In this document: positions 51,606 to 59,844 of the stretch, in pieces
How positions within the stretch are numbered: the stretch's first letter is position 1
Layout of the letters: every line of letters starts with the position of its first letter
Assembly: GCF_014654205.1 (NCBI RefSeq)
Contig: NZ_BNAW01000038.1
Coordinates: forward strand, 1 to 64,000
DNA: 64,000 bases
Reading direction: 5' to 3'
Source of the DNA: Amycolatopsis bullii
GTDB lineage: Bacteria; Actinomycetota; Actinomycetes; Mycobacteriales; Pseudonocardiaceae
Notes under the pieces: generated by a model
The model's input: the letters and a program-made list of their open reading frames with translations, nothing else
Told to the model about the DNA's origin: nothing
The model's database searches: none
Translations under genes and position numbers: made by a program

Positions 51606-52439
51606 ATGAAGCCGACTTCCACCTCGCCCGGTTCGAGGGCATTGGCCGCTTCGCTGCGTGAAGTGCGGGTAGCGCGGGGAAAAGGGCTGCGCGAACTCGC
51701 CCGGATGGTCCGGATTCTGCCGCAGTTGCTGTCGGCGTGGGAAAAGGGACAGCGGGTGCCGCAGCCCGAGGACGTGGCGAGGTTGCTGGGCGCGCTGCGG
51801 GTCGACGACGTGACCTACGACCGCATGATGCGCCTGGCCAGGCACGCCCGCGACGACAACTGGCTCGACTCGAACCCGTCGGACCTGCCGCCCGCGCTGA
51901 GCGGGATCGTCGAGTACGAGCGCACCGCCACCCGCATCACGATGTGGTCGCTGGCGGTGTTGCCGGGAATCTTGCAAACGCCGGATTATGCCCGCGATGT
52001 GCTGACCAATGCCGAGATCGGCCTGGCGCAAGCCGACGCGATGCTGGTGGCGCGGCTGGAGCGCCAGCGGATCCTGGTGAAGCCGGAACCGGTCCGGCTG
52101 ACCGCATTCCTCGGCGAAATGGCGATCCGCGAGCAGATCGGCAGCGCCGAGATCATGTCCGATCAGATGGACCACCTGACCCGGGTGGCCGATCTTCCCA
52201 ATGTCTCGCTGCGGATAGTGCCGCGGAACATCGGTTATCACCCCGGGCTGATCGGCCCGTTTGTCCTGTATGAATTCGGTTCTCTGCCGCCCATCGTGCA
52301 CCTGGAAAGTTCCCATGCCACCGCATTCCTGCACGATGAAGATGTTGTCCGCGACTACCGGCGCCAGGCTAAGATCTTGGCTAACAGGGCGTTGAGCGAA
52401 GACGCCACCCGGGACCTGTTCCGGGAGGTCGCACGATAA
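51606..52439 (+). CDS. XRE-type regulator with DUF5753
   Basis: 277 residues. HTH near residues 14-60 (LREVRVARGKGLRELARMV, ILPQLLSAWEKGQRVPQ) and the DUF5753 domain (about 95-270; VLPGILQTPDYAR, ERQRILVKPEPVRLTAFLGE). Such genes pair with DUF397 genes in Streptomyces (AbaA/WhiJ-like), and the DUF397 partner follows here. TACCAT lies six bases before the ATG. Confidence 0.88.
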   Translation: MKPTSTSPGSRALAASLREVRVARGKGLRELARMVRILPQLLSAWEKGQRVPQPEDVARLLGALRVDDVTYDRMMRLARHARDDNWLDSNPSDLPPALSGIVEYERTATRITMWSLAVLPGILQTPDYARDVLTNAEIGLAQADAMLVARLERQRILVKPEPVRLTAFLGEMAIREQIGSAEIMSDQMDHLTRVADLPNVSLRIVPRNIGYHPGLIGPFVLYEFGSLPPIVHLESSHATAFLHDEDVVRDYRRQAKILANRALSEDATRDLFREVAR

Positions 52440-52455
52440 CCCGGGAGGCTGTCGC

Positions 52456-52626
52456 ATGGAGAACGTCACCTGGCGCAAGTCGAGCTACAGCGGTGGCCAA
52501 TCCGAGTGCGTCGAGGTGAAGCTCGATCGCTCGATCGCCATCCGGGACACGAAGGCCCGGGAGCACGGGGAACTGACCGTCTCCCGCGCCGCGTGGGCCG
52601 CCGCCGTCAGCTCTCTACGACGTTGA
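52456..52626 (+). CDS. DUF397 small protein
   Basis: 56 residues. NVTWRKSSYSGGQSECVEV at the start and IAIRDTKAREHGELTVSRAAW complete a DUF397 unit, the partner of the XRE-DUF5753 regulator. GGGAGG in front of the ATG. Its last 20 bases overlap the 3' end of the convergent dehydrogenase gene. The pair acts as regulator and small modulator in Streptomyces. Confidence 0.88.
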   Translation: MENVTWRKSSYSGGQSECVEVKLDRSIAIRDTKAREHGELTVSRAAWAAAVSSLRR

Positions 52627-53509
52627 GCAGCTCCTCACCCTTCACGTATCTCCGCAACTGCTCTGCCACCAGCTTCTTCGCGCGCGGATAGAACGACGCC
52701 GATCCGCCCGCGATGTGCGGGGTGATCACCACGCCCGGCACCGTCCACAGTAGATGGTCCGCGGGCAGTGGCTCCGGTTCCACGACGTCGAGACCGGCGC
52801 GGAGGCGCCCGGTGCTCGTCTGGGCGAGCAGCGCTTCCGTGTCGATCGCCGTGCCGCGGCCGACGTTGATCACCAGGGCGTCGTCGGGCAGGGCGGCCAG
52901 CTCGGCCGGGCCGATGAGACCTCGCGTGGCCGGGGTGTCGGGCAGGACCAGCACCACGATGTCGGCCTCGGGCAGCAGCGCCGGCAGTTCGGCGACCCCG
53001 TGGACCTCCTGGTCCGGACGGGGGCGGCTCGCCACCCTCGTCACCACGGCCTCGGCGGCGACGAGCTGGCGCTCGATGGCCTGCCCGATGGAGCCGTACC
53101 CGACCAGGAGCACCCGGCTGTCGGCCAGCGACCGGGTGTGCTCGCGCGCCCACTCGCCGCGTGCCTGCTGCGCGAACCACCGGGGCAGGTCCCGCTGCGC
53201 CGCGTGGATGAGCGCGAGGGCGTGCTCGGCGACGCTCAGGTCGTGCAGCCCGCGGCCGTTCGCCAGCCGCACGCCGCCGGGCAGCAGCGGCACGAGCGTC
53301 TCGACCCCGGCCGACAGCGACTGCACCACCCGCAGCGACGGCAGTTCCCCGATCAGCTTCGGCGGCTCCGGCCCGCGGTCGTAGGGCAGCACGTAGACCT
53401 CGACGTCGCCGAGGTTCGCCGGAGGGGCGCCGACGCCGTCGTAGTACGCGGCGCCGAGCTCCTCCGGCACGTCGATGTCGGTCCACGGCAGCAGTACGCG
53501 AGCGCTCAT
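52607..53509 (-). CDS. D-2-hydroxyacid dehydrogenase
   Basis: 300 residues. NAD loop LLVGYGSIGQAIERQL, then NVGRGTAID (Arg), LDVVEPEPLP (Glu) and VITPHIAGGS (His) give the catalytic triad of the family. It reduces a 2-keto acid; the class is close to hydroxypyruvate reductases/GhrA. Convergent with the DUF397 gene, overlapping by 20 bases. Confidence 0.9.
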   Translation of the reverse strand: MSARVLLPWTDIDVPEELGAAYYDGVGAPPANLGDVEVYVLPYDRGPEPPKLIGELPSLRVVQSLSAGVETLVPLLPGGVRLANGRGLHDLSVAEHALALIHAAQRDLPRWFAQQARGEWAREHTRSLADSRVLLVGYGSIGQAIERQLVAAEAVVTRVASRPRPDQEVHGVAELPALLPEADIVVLVLPDTPATRGLIGPAELAALPDDALVINVGRGTAIDTEALLAQTSTGRLRAGLDVVEPEPLPADHLLWTVPGVVITPHIAGGSASFYPRAKKLVAEQLRRYVKGEELLNVVES

Positions 53510-53562
53510 GCCGCCTTTCTACCCGCTACCGCGGGCAGCAACCGGGCGAAACTGCTCAGCTC

Positions 53563-53916
53563 TCAGTGCACCCCCGCCGACACGCAGAACTCGTTGCCCT
53601 CCGGATCGGTCAGCACCGTCCACGCCAGGCCCGGCACCTCGTGCTCCGCCACCTCCTTCGCGCCCAGCCCCACCAGCCGCTTCACCTCCGCCAAGCGATC
53701 GTCGCCGCCGAAGTCGACGTGGACCCGGTTCTTGCCCGCCCTCGGCTCCGGCACGCGTTGCAGCGCCAGGGGCAGCCCGCCCTCCGGCGGCGCGAGGATG
53801 AGGAACTCGCCCTCGTAGTCCTGCGCCACCGTCGTGCCCAGCGCCGCCGTCCAGAACCGCGCCAGCCCCCGCGGGTCCGCGCAGTCGATCGTGATCATGC
53901 CCATGTGGATCGCCAT
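53563..53916 (-). CDS. VOC family protein under damage promoter
   Basis: 117 residues: IHMGMITIDCADPRGLARFWTA at the start and WTVLTDPEGNEFCVSAG at the end are the usual VOC halves, 2-fold repeated. Function unknown: metal and substrate residues are not conserved enough to judge. The ATG lies six bases after an exact damage-type promoter -10, so it is leaderless. Confidence 0.82.
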   Translation of the reverse strand: MAIHMGMITIDCADPRGLARFWTAALGTTVAQDYEGEFLILAPPEGGLPLALQRVPEPRAGKNRVHVDFGGDDRLAEVKRLVGLGAKEVAEHEVPGLAWTVLTDPEGNEFCVSAGVH

Positions 53917-53922
53917 GCCACG

Positions 53923-53945
53923 AAGCTAGCGGGCACCACCGACAA
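53923..53945 (-). promoter_or_regulatory. PafBC/RecA-NDp-type damage promoter of the VOC gene
   Basis: On the minus strand TTGTCGGTG, eight bases, TAGCTT: exact consensus match, then six bases to the ATG at 53916. Confidence 0.75.
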
Positions 53946-54039
53946 AAACGGGCCGCCGAGTAACCCGTTGGAGTCACGGCGGGGGGATTGACTACCCTGA
54001 GCGGGACTTTCACACCCGCCCGGCGCAGGGAGCCCCGCA

Positions 54040-55788
54040 GTGATCACCAGGACTTCGTCGTTGTTCCTTCGCACGTTGCGCGAGGATCCGGCGGACGCCG
54101 AGGTACCGAGCCACCGGCTCCTGGTACGTGCCGGCTACGTCCGCCGGGTCGCCCCGGGCGGGTACTCCTGGCTGCCGCTCGGCCTGCGCGTGCTGCGCCG
54201 CATCGAGGCCGTCGTCCGCGAGGAGATGAACGCCATCGGCGCGCAGGAGATCCAGTTCCCCGCGCTGCTGCCGAAGGAGCCCTACGAGGCCACCGGCCGC
54301 TGGACCGAGTACGGCGACGGCCTCTTCCGCCTCAAGGACCGCAAGGGCGCCGACTACCTTCTCGGCCCGACGCACGAGGAGCTCTTCGCGCTGACCGTGA
54401 AGGGCGAGTACAGCTCGTACCGCGACTACCCGGTCACGCTGTACCAGATCCAGACCAAGTACCGCGACGAAGCGCGCCCCCGCGCCGGCATCCTGCGCGG
54501 CCGCGAGTTCGTCATGAAGGACTCCTACTCCTTCGACCTCGACGACGACGGCCTCGCGCGCTCCTACCAGGCCCACCGCGACGCCTACACCAAGTTGTTC
54601 GACCGCCTCGGCCTCGAGTACGTCGTCGTGAAGGCGACGTCGGGCGCCATGGGCGGCTCGGCGTCCGAGGAGTTCCTCGCGGTCGCCGAAACGGGCGAGG
54701 ACACCTACGTCCGCAGCACCGAGTCCGGGTACGCGGCGAACGTCGAGGCCGTCGTCACGCCCGCGCCGCCCGCGCAGCCGATCGAGGGCCGCCCCGAGGC
54801 GCAGGTGCACCACACGCCGAACACGCCCACCATCGACACGCTCGTCGACTTCCTCAACAACGCCGGCCTGGGCCGCACGTTCACCGCCGCGGACACGCTG
54901 AAGAACGTCATGCTCAAGACGCGCCAGCCGGGCTCGGACGAGTGGACGCTCGTCTGCGTCGCCGTCCCGGGCGACCGCGAAGTGGACATGAAGCGCCTCG
55001 AAGCGTCGCTGGAGCCGGCCGAGGTCGCGCTGCTCGACGAGGCCGACTTCGCGAAGAACCCGTTCCTCGTCAAGGGCTACATCGGCCCGAAGGCGCTGCA
55101 GGACAACGGCGTGCGCTACCTCGCCGACCCGCGGATCGTCCCCGGCACCGCCTGGGTCACCGGGGCCGACAAGGTCGACCACCACGTCGTCGACCTGCTG
55201 GCCGGCCGCGACTTCACCCCGGACGGCACCATCGAGGCCGCCGAGGTCCGCGAGGGCGACGCGTCGCCGGACGGGCACGGCACCCTGGTCGCCGCGCGCG
55301 GTATCGAGATCGGGCACATCTTCCAGCTCGGGCGCAAGTACACCGACGCCTTCGAGGTCGACGCGCTCGGCCCCGACTCGAAGCCGATCCGGATCACCAT
55401 GGGCTCCTACGGCGTCGGCGTCTCGCGGCTGGTCGGCGTGCTCGCCGAGCAGAACCACGACGACCTCGGCCTGATCTGGCCGCGGGTGGTCTCGCCGTTC
55501 GACGTGCACATCGTCATCGCGGGCAAGGACGAGACGGTCGCGGCCGGCGCCGAGAAGATCGCCGCCGAGCTGGACGCGGCCGGCGTCGAGGTCATCCTCG
55601 ACGACCGCAAGGCGACCCCGGGGGTCAAGTTCGCGGACGCGGAGCTGGTCGGCGTGCCGACCATCCTGGTCGTCGGGCGCGGCCTGGCCAACGGCGTCGT
55701 CGAGGTCAAGGACCGGCGTTCGGGCGAGCGCGAGGAGATCGCGGTCGACGCCGTCGTCGAGCACCTGGTCAAGCTCGTCCGCTCCTGA
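54040..55788 (+). CDS. proS: Prolyl-tRNA synthetase, bacterial type
   Basis: 582 residues, class II. Motif 1 region (RVAPGGYSWLPLGLRVL), motif 2 (KYRDEARPRAGILRGREFVMKD), motif 3 (ITMGSYGVGVSRL) and an insertion with the editing domain (about 230-390), then an anticodon-binding domain (VVSPFDVHIVIAGKD). GTG start at 54040 with a leader of about 40 bases after TACCCT. It is in the wider Mycobacterium proS neighbourhood. Confidence 0.95.
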   Translation: MITRTSSLFLRTLREDPADAEVPSHRLLVRAGYVRRVAPGGYSWLPLGLRVLRRIEAVVREEMNAIGAQEIQFPALLPKEPYEATGRWTEYGDGLFRLKDRKGADYLLGPTHEELFALTVKGEYSSYRDYPVTLYQIQTKYRDEARPRAGILRGREFVMKDSYSFDLDDDGLARSYQAHRDAYTKLFDRLGLEYVVVKATSGAMGGSASEEFLAVAETGEDTYVRSTESGYAANVEAVVTPAPPAQPIEGRPEAQVHHTPNTPTIDTLVDFLNNAGLGRTFTAADTLKNVMLKTRQPGSDEWTLVCVAVPGDREVDMKRLEASLEPAEVALLDEADFAKNPFLVKGYIGPKALQDNGVRYLADPRIVPGTAWVTGADKVDHHVVDLLAGRDFTPDGTIEAAEVREGDASPDGHGTLVAARGIEIGHIFQLGRKYTDAFEVDALGPDSKPIRITMGSYGVGVSRLVGVLAEQNHDDLGLIWPRVVSPFDVHIVIAGKDETVAAGAEKIAAELDAAGVEVILDDRKATPGVKFADAELVGVPTILVVGRGLANGVVEVKDRRSGEREEIAVDAVVEHLVKLVRS

Positions 55789-56618
55789 TGGGTGTGTTCT
55801 CCCGGCGCTCCGAAGACCCGGCGCCGGGGTATGAGGACAACGCGGCGCTTCGCGGGTTCGGCGGTTACGAACCCGCGGACGCGCCGCGCGCCCAGCCGAA
55901 GCGCATCCGCGCGAGGCCGAAGCCGCTGAAGTGGCGGCGGGCGCCGTGGTTCGGCCTGGTGTTCATCGCCCTGGTCGCGGGCGTGCTGAACGCGCTGGGC
56001 GTCGGCAAGCAGCACCCGGCGTCCTCTTCGCCGCCGCCCGCGCCGGTGGTGGTGACGCCTTCGCCGCGCGCGGCGGTGCCGGCGGCGGTCGCGGGGTGGC
56101 AGTCCGTGGCGGGCCGCGACGGCTCGTACGCCTACGACGTCCCGCCGAACTGGGAGCCGTCGCCCGGCACGCAGCACGGCTGGGACGGGATCCGGCTCAT
56201 CACGAGCGCGTTCCTGGCCAAGTGCGGCGGCGCGGGCGTGACGACCGAGCCGCTGACGGACCTCGACGCGGCAGCCCGCAAGGCGGCGACGGACCTGGCC
56301 ACGGCCGCGTACGGCGGATCACCCCAGGTCGGCCCGGGTGCGGACGCGCAGGTCACGAAGGCCGACGGCACGGCGATTCCCGCTCGGGTCGTGGTCGCCG
56401 AGGTGACGCCGGCGGCACCCGGGGAGTGCGCGACCCGGCACGCCGCGGTGGCGACGCTGGCTTTCGGCGGGAATTCGGGGACGTCCGGCGTGGTGGTGGC
56501 CTACGCGGACAGCGACCGTTCCGCGCGCGAGGAACTGGAGCGGATCGTGCGCAGCTACCGGTTCGTCCCGGTAGCGGCCCGCAGCACGACCACTCCGCCA
56601 CCCACCACCTACCGCTGA
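55788..56618 (+). CDS. Membrane-anchored protein, hypothetical
   Basis: 276 residues. A charged N-terminal tail (RAQPKRIRARPKPLKWRRAP), one membrane helix (WFGLVFIALVAGVLNALGV), a Pro-rich linker and an extracytoplasmic domain beginning DGSYAYDVPPNWEPSPGTQ. Similar single-pass proteins follow proS in other actinobacteria, DUF8017-like. Function unknown. Its start shares one base with the proS stop (TGATG), so it is co-translated. Confidence 0.7.
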   Translation: MGVFSRRSEDPAPGYEDNAALRGFGGYEPADAPRAQPKRIRARPKPLKWRRAPWFGLVFIALVAGVLNALGVGKQHPASSSPPPAPVVVTPSPRAAVPAAVAGWQSVAGRDGSYAYDVPPNWEPSPGTQHGWDGIRLITSAFLAKCGGAGVTTEPLTDLDAAARKAATDLATAAYGGSPQVGPGADAQVTKADGTAIPARVVVAEVTPAAPGECATRHAAVATLAFGGNSGTSGVVVAYADSDRSAREELERIVRSYRFVPVAARSTTTPPPTTYR

Positions 56619-56627
56619 TCGCCGGAA
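56606..56627. repeat. 22-bp direct repeat, left copy
   Basis: CACCTACCGCTGATCGCCGG plus AA, identical to 59138-59159. It covers the shared ends of the 276-residue gene (TYR and stop) and of the convergent MFS gene. Confidence 0.85.
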
Positions 56628-57841
56628 CGGTCGCGGGGCTCCGATCCGGCCGGCAGTCCGGCCAACGCGGAGACGACGAGCAGGGCCGCCGCCACCCAGG
56701 CCGCGGGGCCGACACCCCACAGGTTCGCCAGGGCGCCGGCAGCCAGCGCCCCGAGGGTTTGCGCGCCGTAGAGGACGACGGTGTAGAGCGCGACCGCCCG
56801 CGACCGCAGCCGCAGGGCCACCGAAAGCTGCAGGAAGGCGTTGTTCATGGTGATCGTGCCGGCGAAGGCCGCGCCGAAGACCGTCGCCACCACGAGCAGC
56901 AGGCCGACGTGCTCCGCCAGCGGAAGCACGGCCAGCCCGAGCGCGGCGGCCGAAGCGCAACCTGCCCGCAGCACGCGGTCGGTCACGACGTGCCGGACCG
57001 CCGGGTAAGCGACCGCCGAACAGACGGCGCCGACGCCGAACGCCGCCAGCGCCAGCCCGACGACGGGTTCGGGGAGCCGTCGCACAGTCAGCAGGTACAC
57101 CGGGGTCAGCGCGAACATCACCTGGGCCAGGAGGAAGAACAGCCAGGTCCGGGTCAGCAAAGCGCGGTACGGAACGGATTCGCGCAGCAACGTGGTGGTT
57201 TCCTGCCACCCCGCACGCCAGCCATCCGGGCCGTCGTCCAGTTGCCCGATCCGGCGGGAATCGCGGAAGCACAGCACGAAACCGGCGAACGACAAGGCGT
57301 TGACCGCGTAGACCGGCAGCCCGCCGACGGCGCCGAACAGCCAGCCGCCCGCCGCGGGCCCGAGCGTCCTGGCGATGTTGAACGACAGGCTGTTGAGCGC
57401 GGCCCCGTCCTTGATCAGCTCCCCGGGCAGCGTCGAGGAAACCTCGGCGTTCCACGCCGGGTAGGCCGCCGCCCAAGCCGCGTTCAGCGCGAACGTCAGC
57501 GCCAGCAGCGCGCCCGGTCCCAGCGCTCCGGCGAAATCGAGCGCGGCGAACAGTGCGGCGGTCAGCGCACTCGCCGCATTGGCCCAGAACAGGACCGTGC
57601 CGCGGCCGATCCGGTCGGCGAGCATGCCCGCCGGCAAGGCAAGGAGGAAGACCGGCAGCGTCGCGGCCGCCGGCAGCAGGGCGTTGACCGCCGGCACGGC
57701 CGAGAAGTTCGCGAGCTGGGCCGCGGCCGCGGTGTTGTGCATCCAGGTGCCGAAATGCGAAAGCGCGGCGACGGTCCACAACCGGCGGTAGGCCGGGACG
57801 TGCAGGGGAGCCGTGCCGCGCCATCCCGTTTTCCCTCGCAT
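56609..57841 (-). CDS. MFS exporter (DUF894/MFS_3 type)
   Basis: 410 residues, about 12 hydrophobic segments. RLWTVAALSHFGTWMHNTAAAAQ, LPAGMLADRIGRGTVLFWAN and NSLSFNIARTLGPAAGGWLFG are characteristic of this branch, which includes enterobactin exporters. The ATG at 57841 fits a TTGACG-N17-GATGCT promoter with six bases to the start. Divergent from the HTH-citrate-synthase gene; both are flanked by 22-bp direct repeats. Confidence 0.87.
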   Translation of the reverse strand: MRGKTGWRGTAPLHVPAYRRLWTVAALSHFGTWMHNTAAAAQLANFSAVPAVNALLPAAATLPVFLLALPAGMLADRIGRGTVLFWANAASALTAALFAALDFAGALGPGALLALTFALNAAWAAAYPAWNAEVSSTLPGELIKDGAALNSLSFNIARTLGPAAGGWLFGAVGGLPVYAVNALSFAGFVLCFRDSRRIGQLDDGPDGWRAGWQETTTLLRESVPYRALLTRTWLFFLLAQVMFALTPVYLLTVRRLPEPVVGLALAAFGVGAVCSAVAYPAVRHVVTDRVLRAGCASAAALGLAVLPLAEHVGLLLVVATVFGAAFAGTITMNNAFLQLSVALRLRSRAVALYTVVLYGAQTLGALAAGALANLWGVGPAAWVAAALLVVSALAGLPAGSEPRDRSGDQR

Positions 57842-59137
57842 GTATTGAGCATCATCACATTGATCAGCCTCGTCAATCTTGACTGAATCAATGTGAGAAG
57901 CTATCCCCATGGCCACGGACGAAACTGCGGCGCTCACCACCGACCAGGCCGCCCGGCTGCTCGGGGTGAAGCCGGAGACGGTGTACGCCTACGTCAGCCG
58001 GGGCCTCCTGAGCCGGCGGCGCGGAGAGGACGGCAGGTCGAGCCGGTTCGCGGCGGACGAGGTGCGGCAGCTGGCCGCGAAGCACGCCCGCGGCGTCCCG
58101 GCCAAGGGCTCGACGTCATCGATCGAGACCAGGCTGACGTCCATAACGGACGGCAGGCTGTACTACCGCGGCGAGGACGTCGCCCGGTTGGCGGGTTCCG
58201 CCGGGTTCGAGGCCGTCGTCGCTCTCCTGTGGACGGGTTCACTCGACGAACCACAGAGGCTGTCCGCGCCGGCCGCCACGACGAAGAGGGCCAAGACCGC
58301 GATCAAGCCGCTCGCCGCGGACGCTCGTCCGTGCGATCTGCTGCCGATTGTCGTCGCGGCCGCCGCCACCGCCGATCCGTTGCGCTACGACGTCCAGCCG
58401 GACACTGTCGTGCGGACCGGGCGCACCCTGCTGGCGGTGCTGGCCGAAGCATTGCCGAAAATCGGCGCCGAGCCGCGGCAGCCTTCCCTGGCCGCGCGGC
58501 TGTGGCCCGCGTTGACCTCACGACCGCCCACCGACGAAGCCTTGCGTGCGCTGGACGCCGCAATGGTGCTGCTGGCCGACCACGATCTCGCCGCCTCCAC
58601 GATGGCGGCCCGGCTCGCGGCGTCGACGCGAGCCCACCCGTACGCCGTGGTCGGCGCCGGGCTCGGCGTGCTGGACGGCCCGCGGCACGGCGCGGCGGCC
58701 GGGCTGGCGCACCGGTTCCTGCGGGACGCTCTGCGCGGCGGGGACCCGGTCGGTGAACTGTCGGAGCACCTGCGCGACGGCGGCGGACAGGCGCCGGGCT
58801 TCGGCGAAGACTTCTACCCCGCGGGCGACCCACGCGCCGCCCGGCTCCTGGAAATCCTGCTCGACACGGGCTTGCCGAACGATTTGAAGTCCACGGTCGT
58901 CCGGTTGCGCGACGCGACCGCGGACCGTCCGCGGATCCGGCCCAACGTCGATTTCGCGCTCGCTGTGCTGTGCCACGCGAACGAGATGGTCGCCGGAGCG
59001 GGAGAAACCATCCGGGCGGTCGCCCGGACCGCGGGCTGGATCGCCCACGCGCTGGAGGAGTACCGCGAACCACCGGACCGGCTCCGGCCGACGGGGATCT
59101 ACACCGGAGCCCGGGCCCGCCGCGGACCCTCGGCGGA
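56628..59137. mobile_element. Two-gene cassette framed by 22-bp direct repeats
   Basis: The MFS and HTH-citrate-synthase genes lie exactly between identical 22-bp repeats (56606-56627 and 59138-59159). No transposase, integrase or terminal inverted repeat is visible, so the mechanism is open: gene-end duplication by insertion, or homologous gain. Confidence 0.4.
57856..57895. promoter_or_regulatory. Divergent promoter and nested operator of the MFS/HTH-citrate-synthase pair
   Basis: CACATTGAT (57856-57864) and ATCAATGTG (57887-57895) are perfect inverted copies 22 bases apart; between them GTCAATCTTGAC (57872-57883) is itself palindromic. The two -35 elements, TTGACG to the left and TTGACT to the right, lie inside that inner palindrome, so one bound protein could control both genes. 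To the right TTGACT-N17-TATCCC ends one base before the ATG. Confidence 0.7.
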
Positions 59138-59150
59138 CACCTACCGCTGA
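57909..59150 (+). CDS. HTH-citrate synthase fusion protein
   Basis: 413 residues. Residues 8-50 form a MerR/excisionase-type HTH (LTTDQAARLLGVKPETVYAYVSRGLLSRRRGED); from about 75 it is a citrate-synthase fold (SITDGRLYYRGEDVARLA, LADHDLAAST with His225, GPRHGAAAG with His260, PNVDFALAVL with Asp348). The usual GFGHRxY motif reads GFGEDFYPAGDPRA, so the catalytic His is Glu300. Domain architecture plus this change suggests a DNA-binding sensor of an acyl-CoA or a citrate-like compound; enzyme activity is not excluded. The operator next to it supports that reading. Confidence 0.8.
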   Translation: MATDETAALTTDQAARLLGVKPETVYAYVSRGLLSRRRGEDGRSSRFAADEVRQLAAKHARGVPAKGSTSSIETRLTSITDGRLYYRGEDVARLAGSAGFEAVVALLWTGSLDEPQRLSAPAATTKRAKTAIKPLAADARPCDLLPIVVAAAATADPLRYDVQPDTVVRTGRTLLAVLAEALPKIGAEPRQPSLAARLWPALTSRPPTDEALRALDAAMVLLADHDLAASTMAARLAASTRAHPYAVVGAGLGVLDGPRHGAAAGLAHRFLRDALRGGDPVGELSEHLRDGGGQAPGFGEDFYPAGDPRAARLLEILLDTGLPNDLKSTVVRLRDATADRPRIRPNVDFALAVLCHANEMVAGAGETIRAVARTAGWIAHALEEYREPPDRLRPTGIYTGARARRGPSADTYR

Positions 59151-59159
59151 TCGCCGGAA
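59138..59159. repeat. 22-bp direct repeat, right copy
   Basis: Identical to 56606-56627. It contains the stop codon of the HTH-citrate-synthase gene, which also ends TYR-stop, in the same codon phase as the left copy. Confidence 0.85.
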
Positions 59160-59178
59160 TTCGGCAGGCTGTGTCCCC

Positions 59179-59844
59179 ATGACGGGTGGGGATGCGGAGA
59201 GACGGCTCAGGCGGATCAGATCCGCCGCGTTCGGGGTGCTCGCGGTTTCCGGCGTGCTGCTCCTCTTCGGACCGTTGCTGGCCAAGGCCTGGAGCTGGCT
59301 CGTCGAGCCGCGGGATCCGGACTGGTGGGGTGCCTCCGGCCAGTGGGTCGGGGGCATCGGCACGATCGGCGCCGTCGTGGTCGCGTTGTGGATCGCCATC
59401 CGCGACGGGCGGATCGCGCAGGCCGACCGGCGGGAACGGGACCTGCGGGAGAGGCAGGAACAGGCCGCGAAGGTCACCGCGTGGGTCGAGGACGGCTACA
59501 TGGTCGTCTCCAACGCGAACGCCGAGGCGGTCAACCACGTCGTCGTCTCGTTCGACCTGGTGCACAACCTGCCGATGACCGGGTCCACCCTGCACCGGGG
59601 GCCGATCGTCGAGGACGACGAGTACCTCTACGCCATCCTGCCGCCCGGCAAGTGGCGGATGCCGATCCGCGAGGAGTGGCAGCGCCCGGGCATGACCCCG
59701 GGCGTGATGCTCGCCTTCACCGACTCGCGGAACGGCCACTGGCTCCGCCTGACCGACGGACGGCTGATCCCGAAGGAGCAGAACGTCGTGACCAGGCGGA
59801 AAATCCGCTTCCCGCAGCGGATCAGCGTGCCCGAGAGCTACTGA
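59179..59844 (+). CDS. Membrane protein with cytoplasmic coiled region, hypothetical
   Basis: 221 residues. Two N-terminal membrane segments (AAFGVLAVSGVLLLFGPLLA and WVGGIGTIGAVVVALWIAI), a charged helix (DRRERDLRERQEQAAK), and a beta-rich domain (EDGYMVVSNANAEAVNHVVV). Not recognised. The 3' end overlaps the convergent DUF2156 gene by 23 bases. It begins only 19 bases after the right 22-bp repeat. Confidence 0.65.
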   Translation: MTGGDAERRLRRIRSAAFGVLAVSGVLLLFGPLLAKAWSWLVEPRDPDWWGASGQWVGGIGTIGAVVVALWIAIRDGRIAQADRRERDLRERQEQAAKVTAWVEDGYMVVSNANAEAVNHVVVSFDLVHNLPMTGSTLHRGPIVEDDEYLYAILPPGKWRMPIREEWQRPGMTPGVMLAFTDSRNGHWLRLTDGRLIPKEQNVVTRRKIRFPQRISVPESY

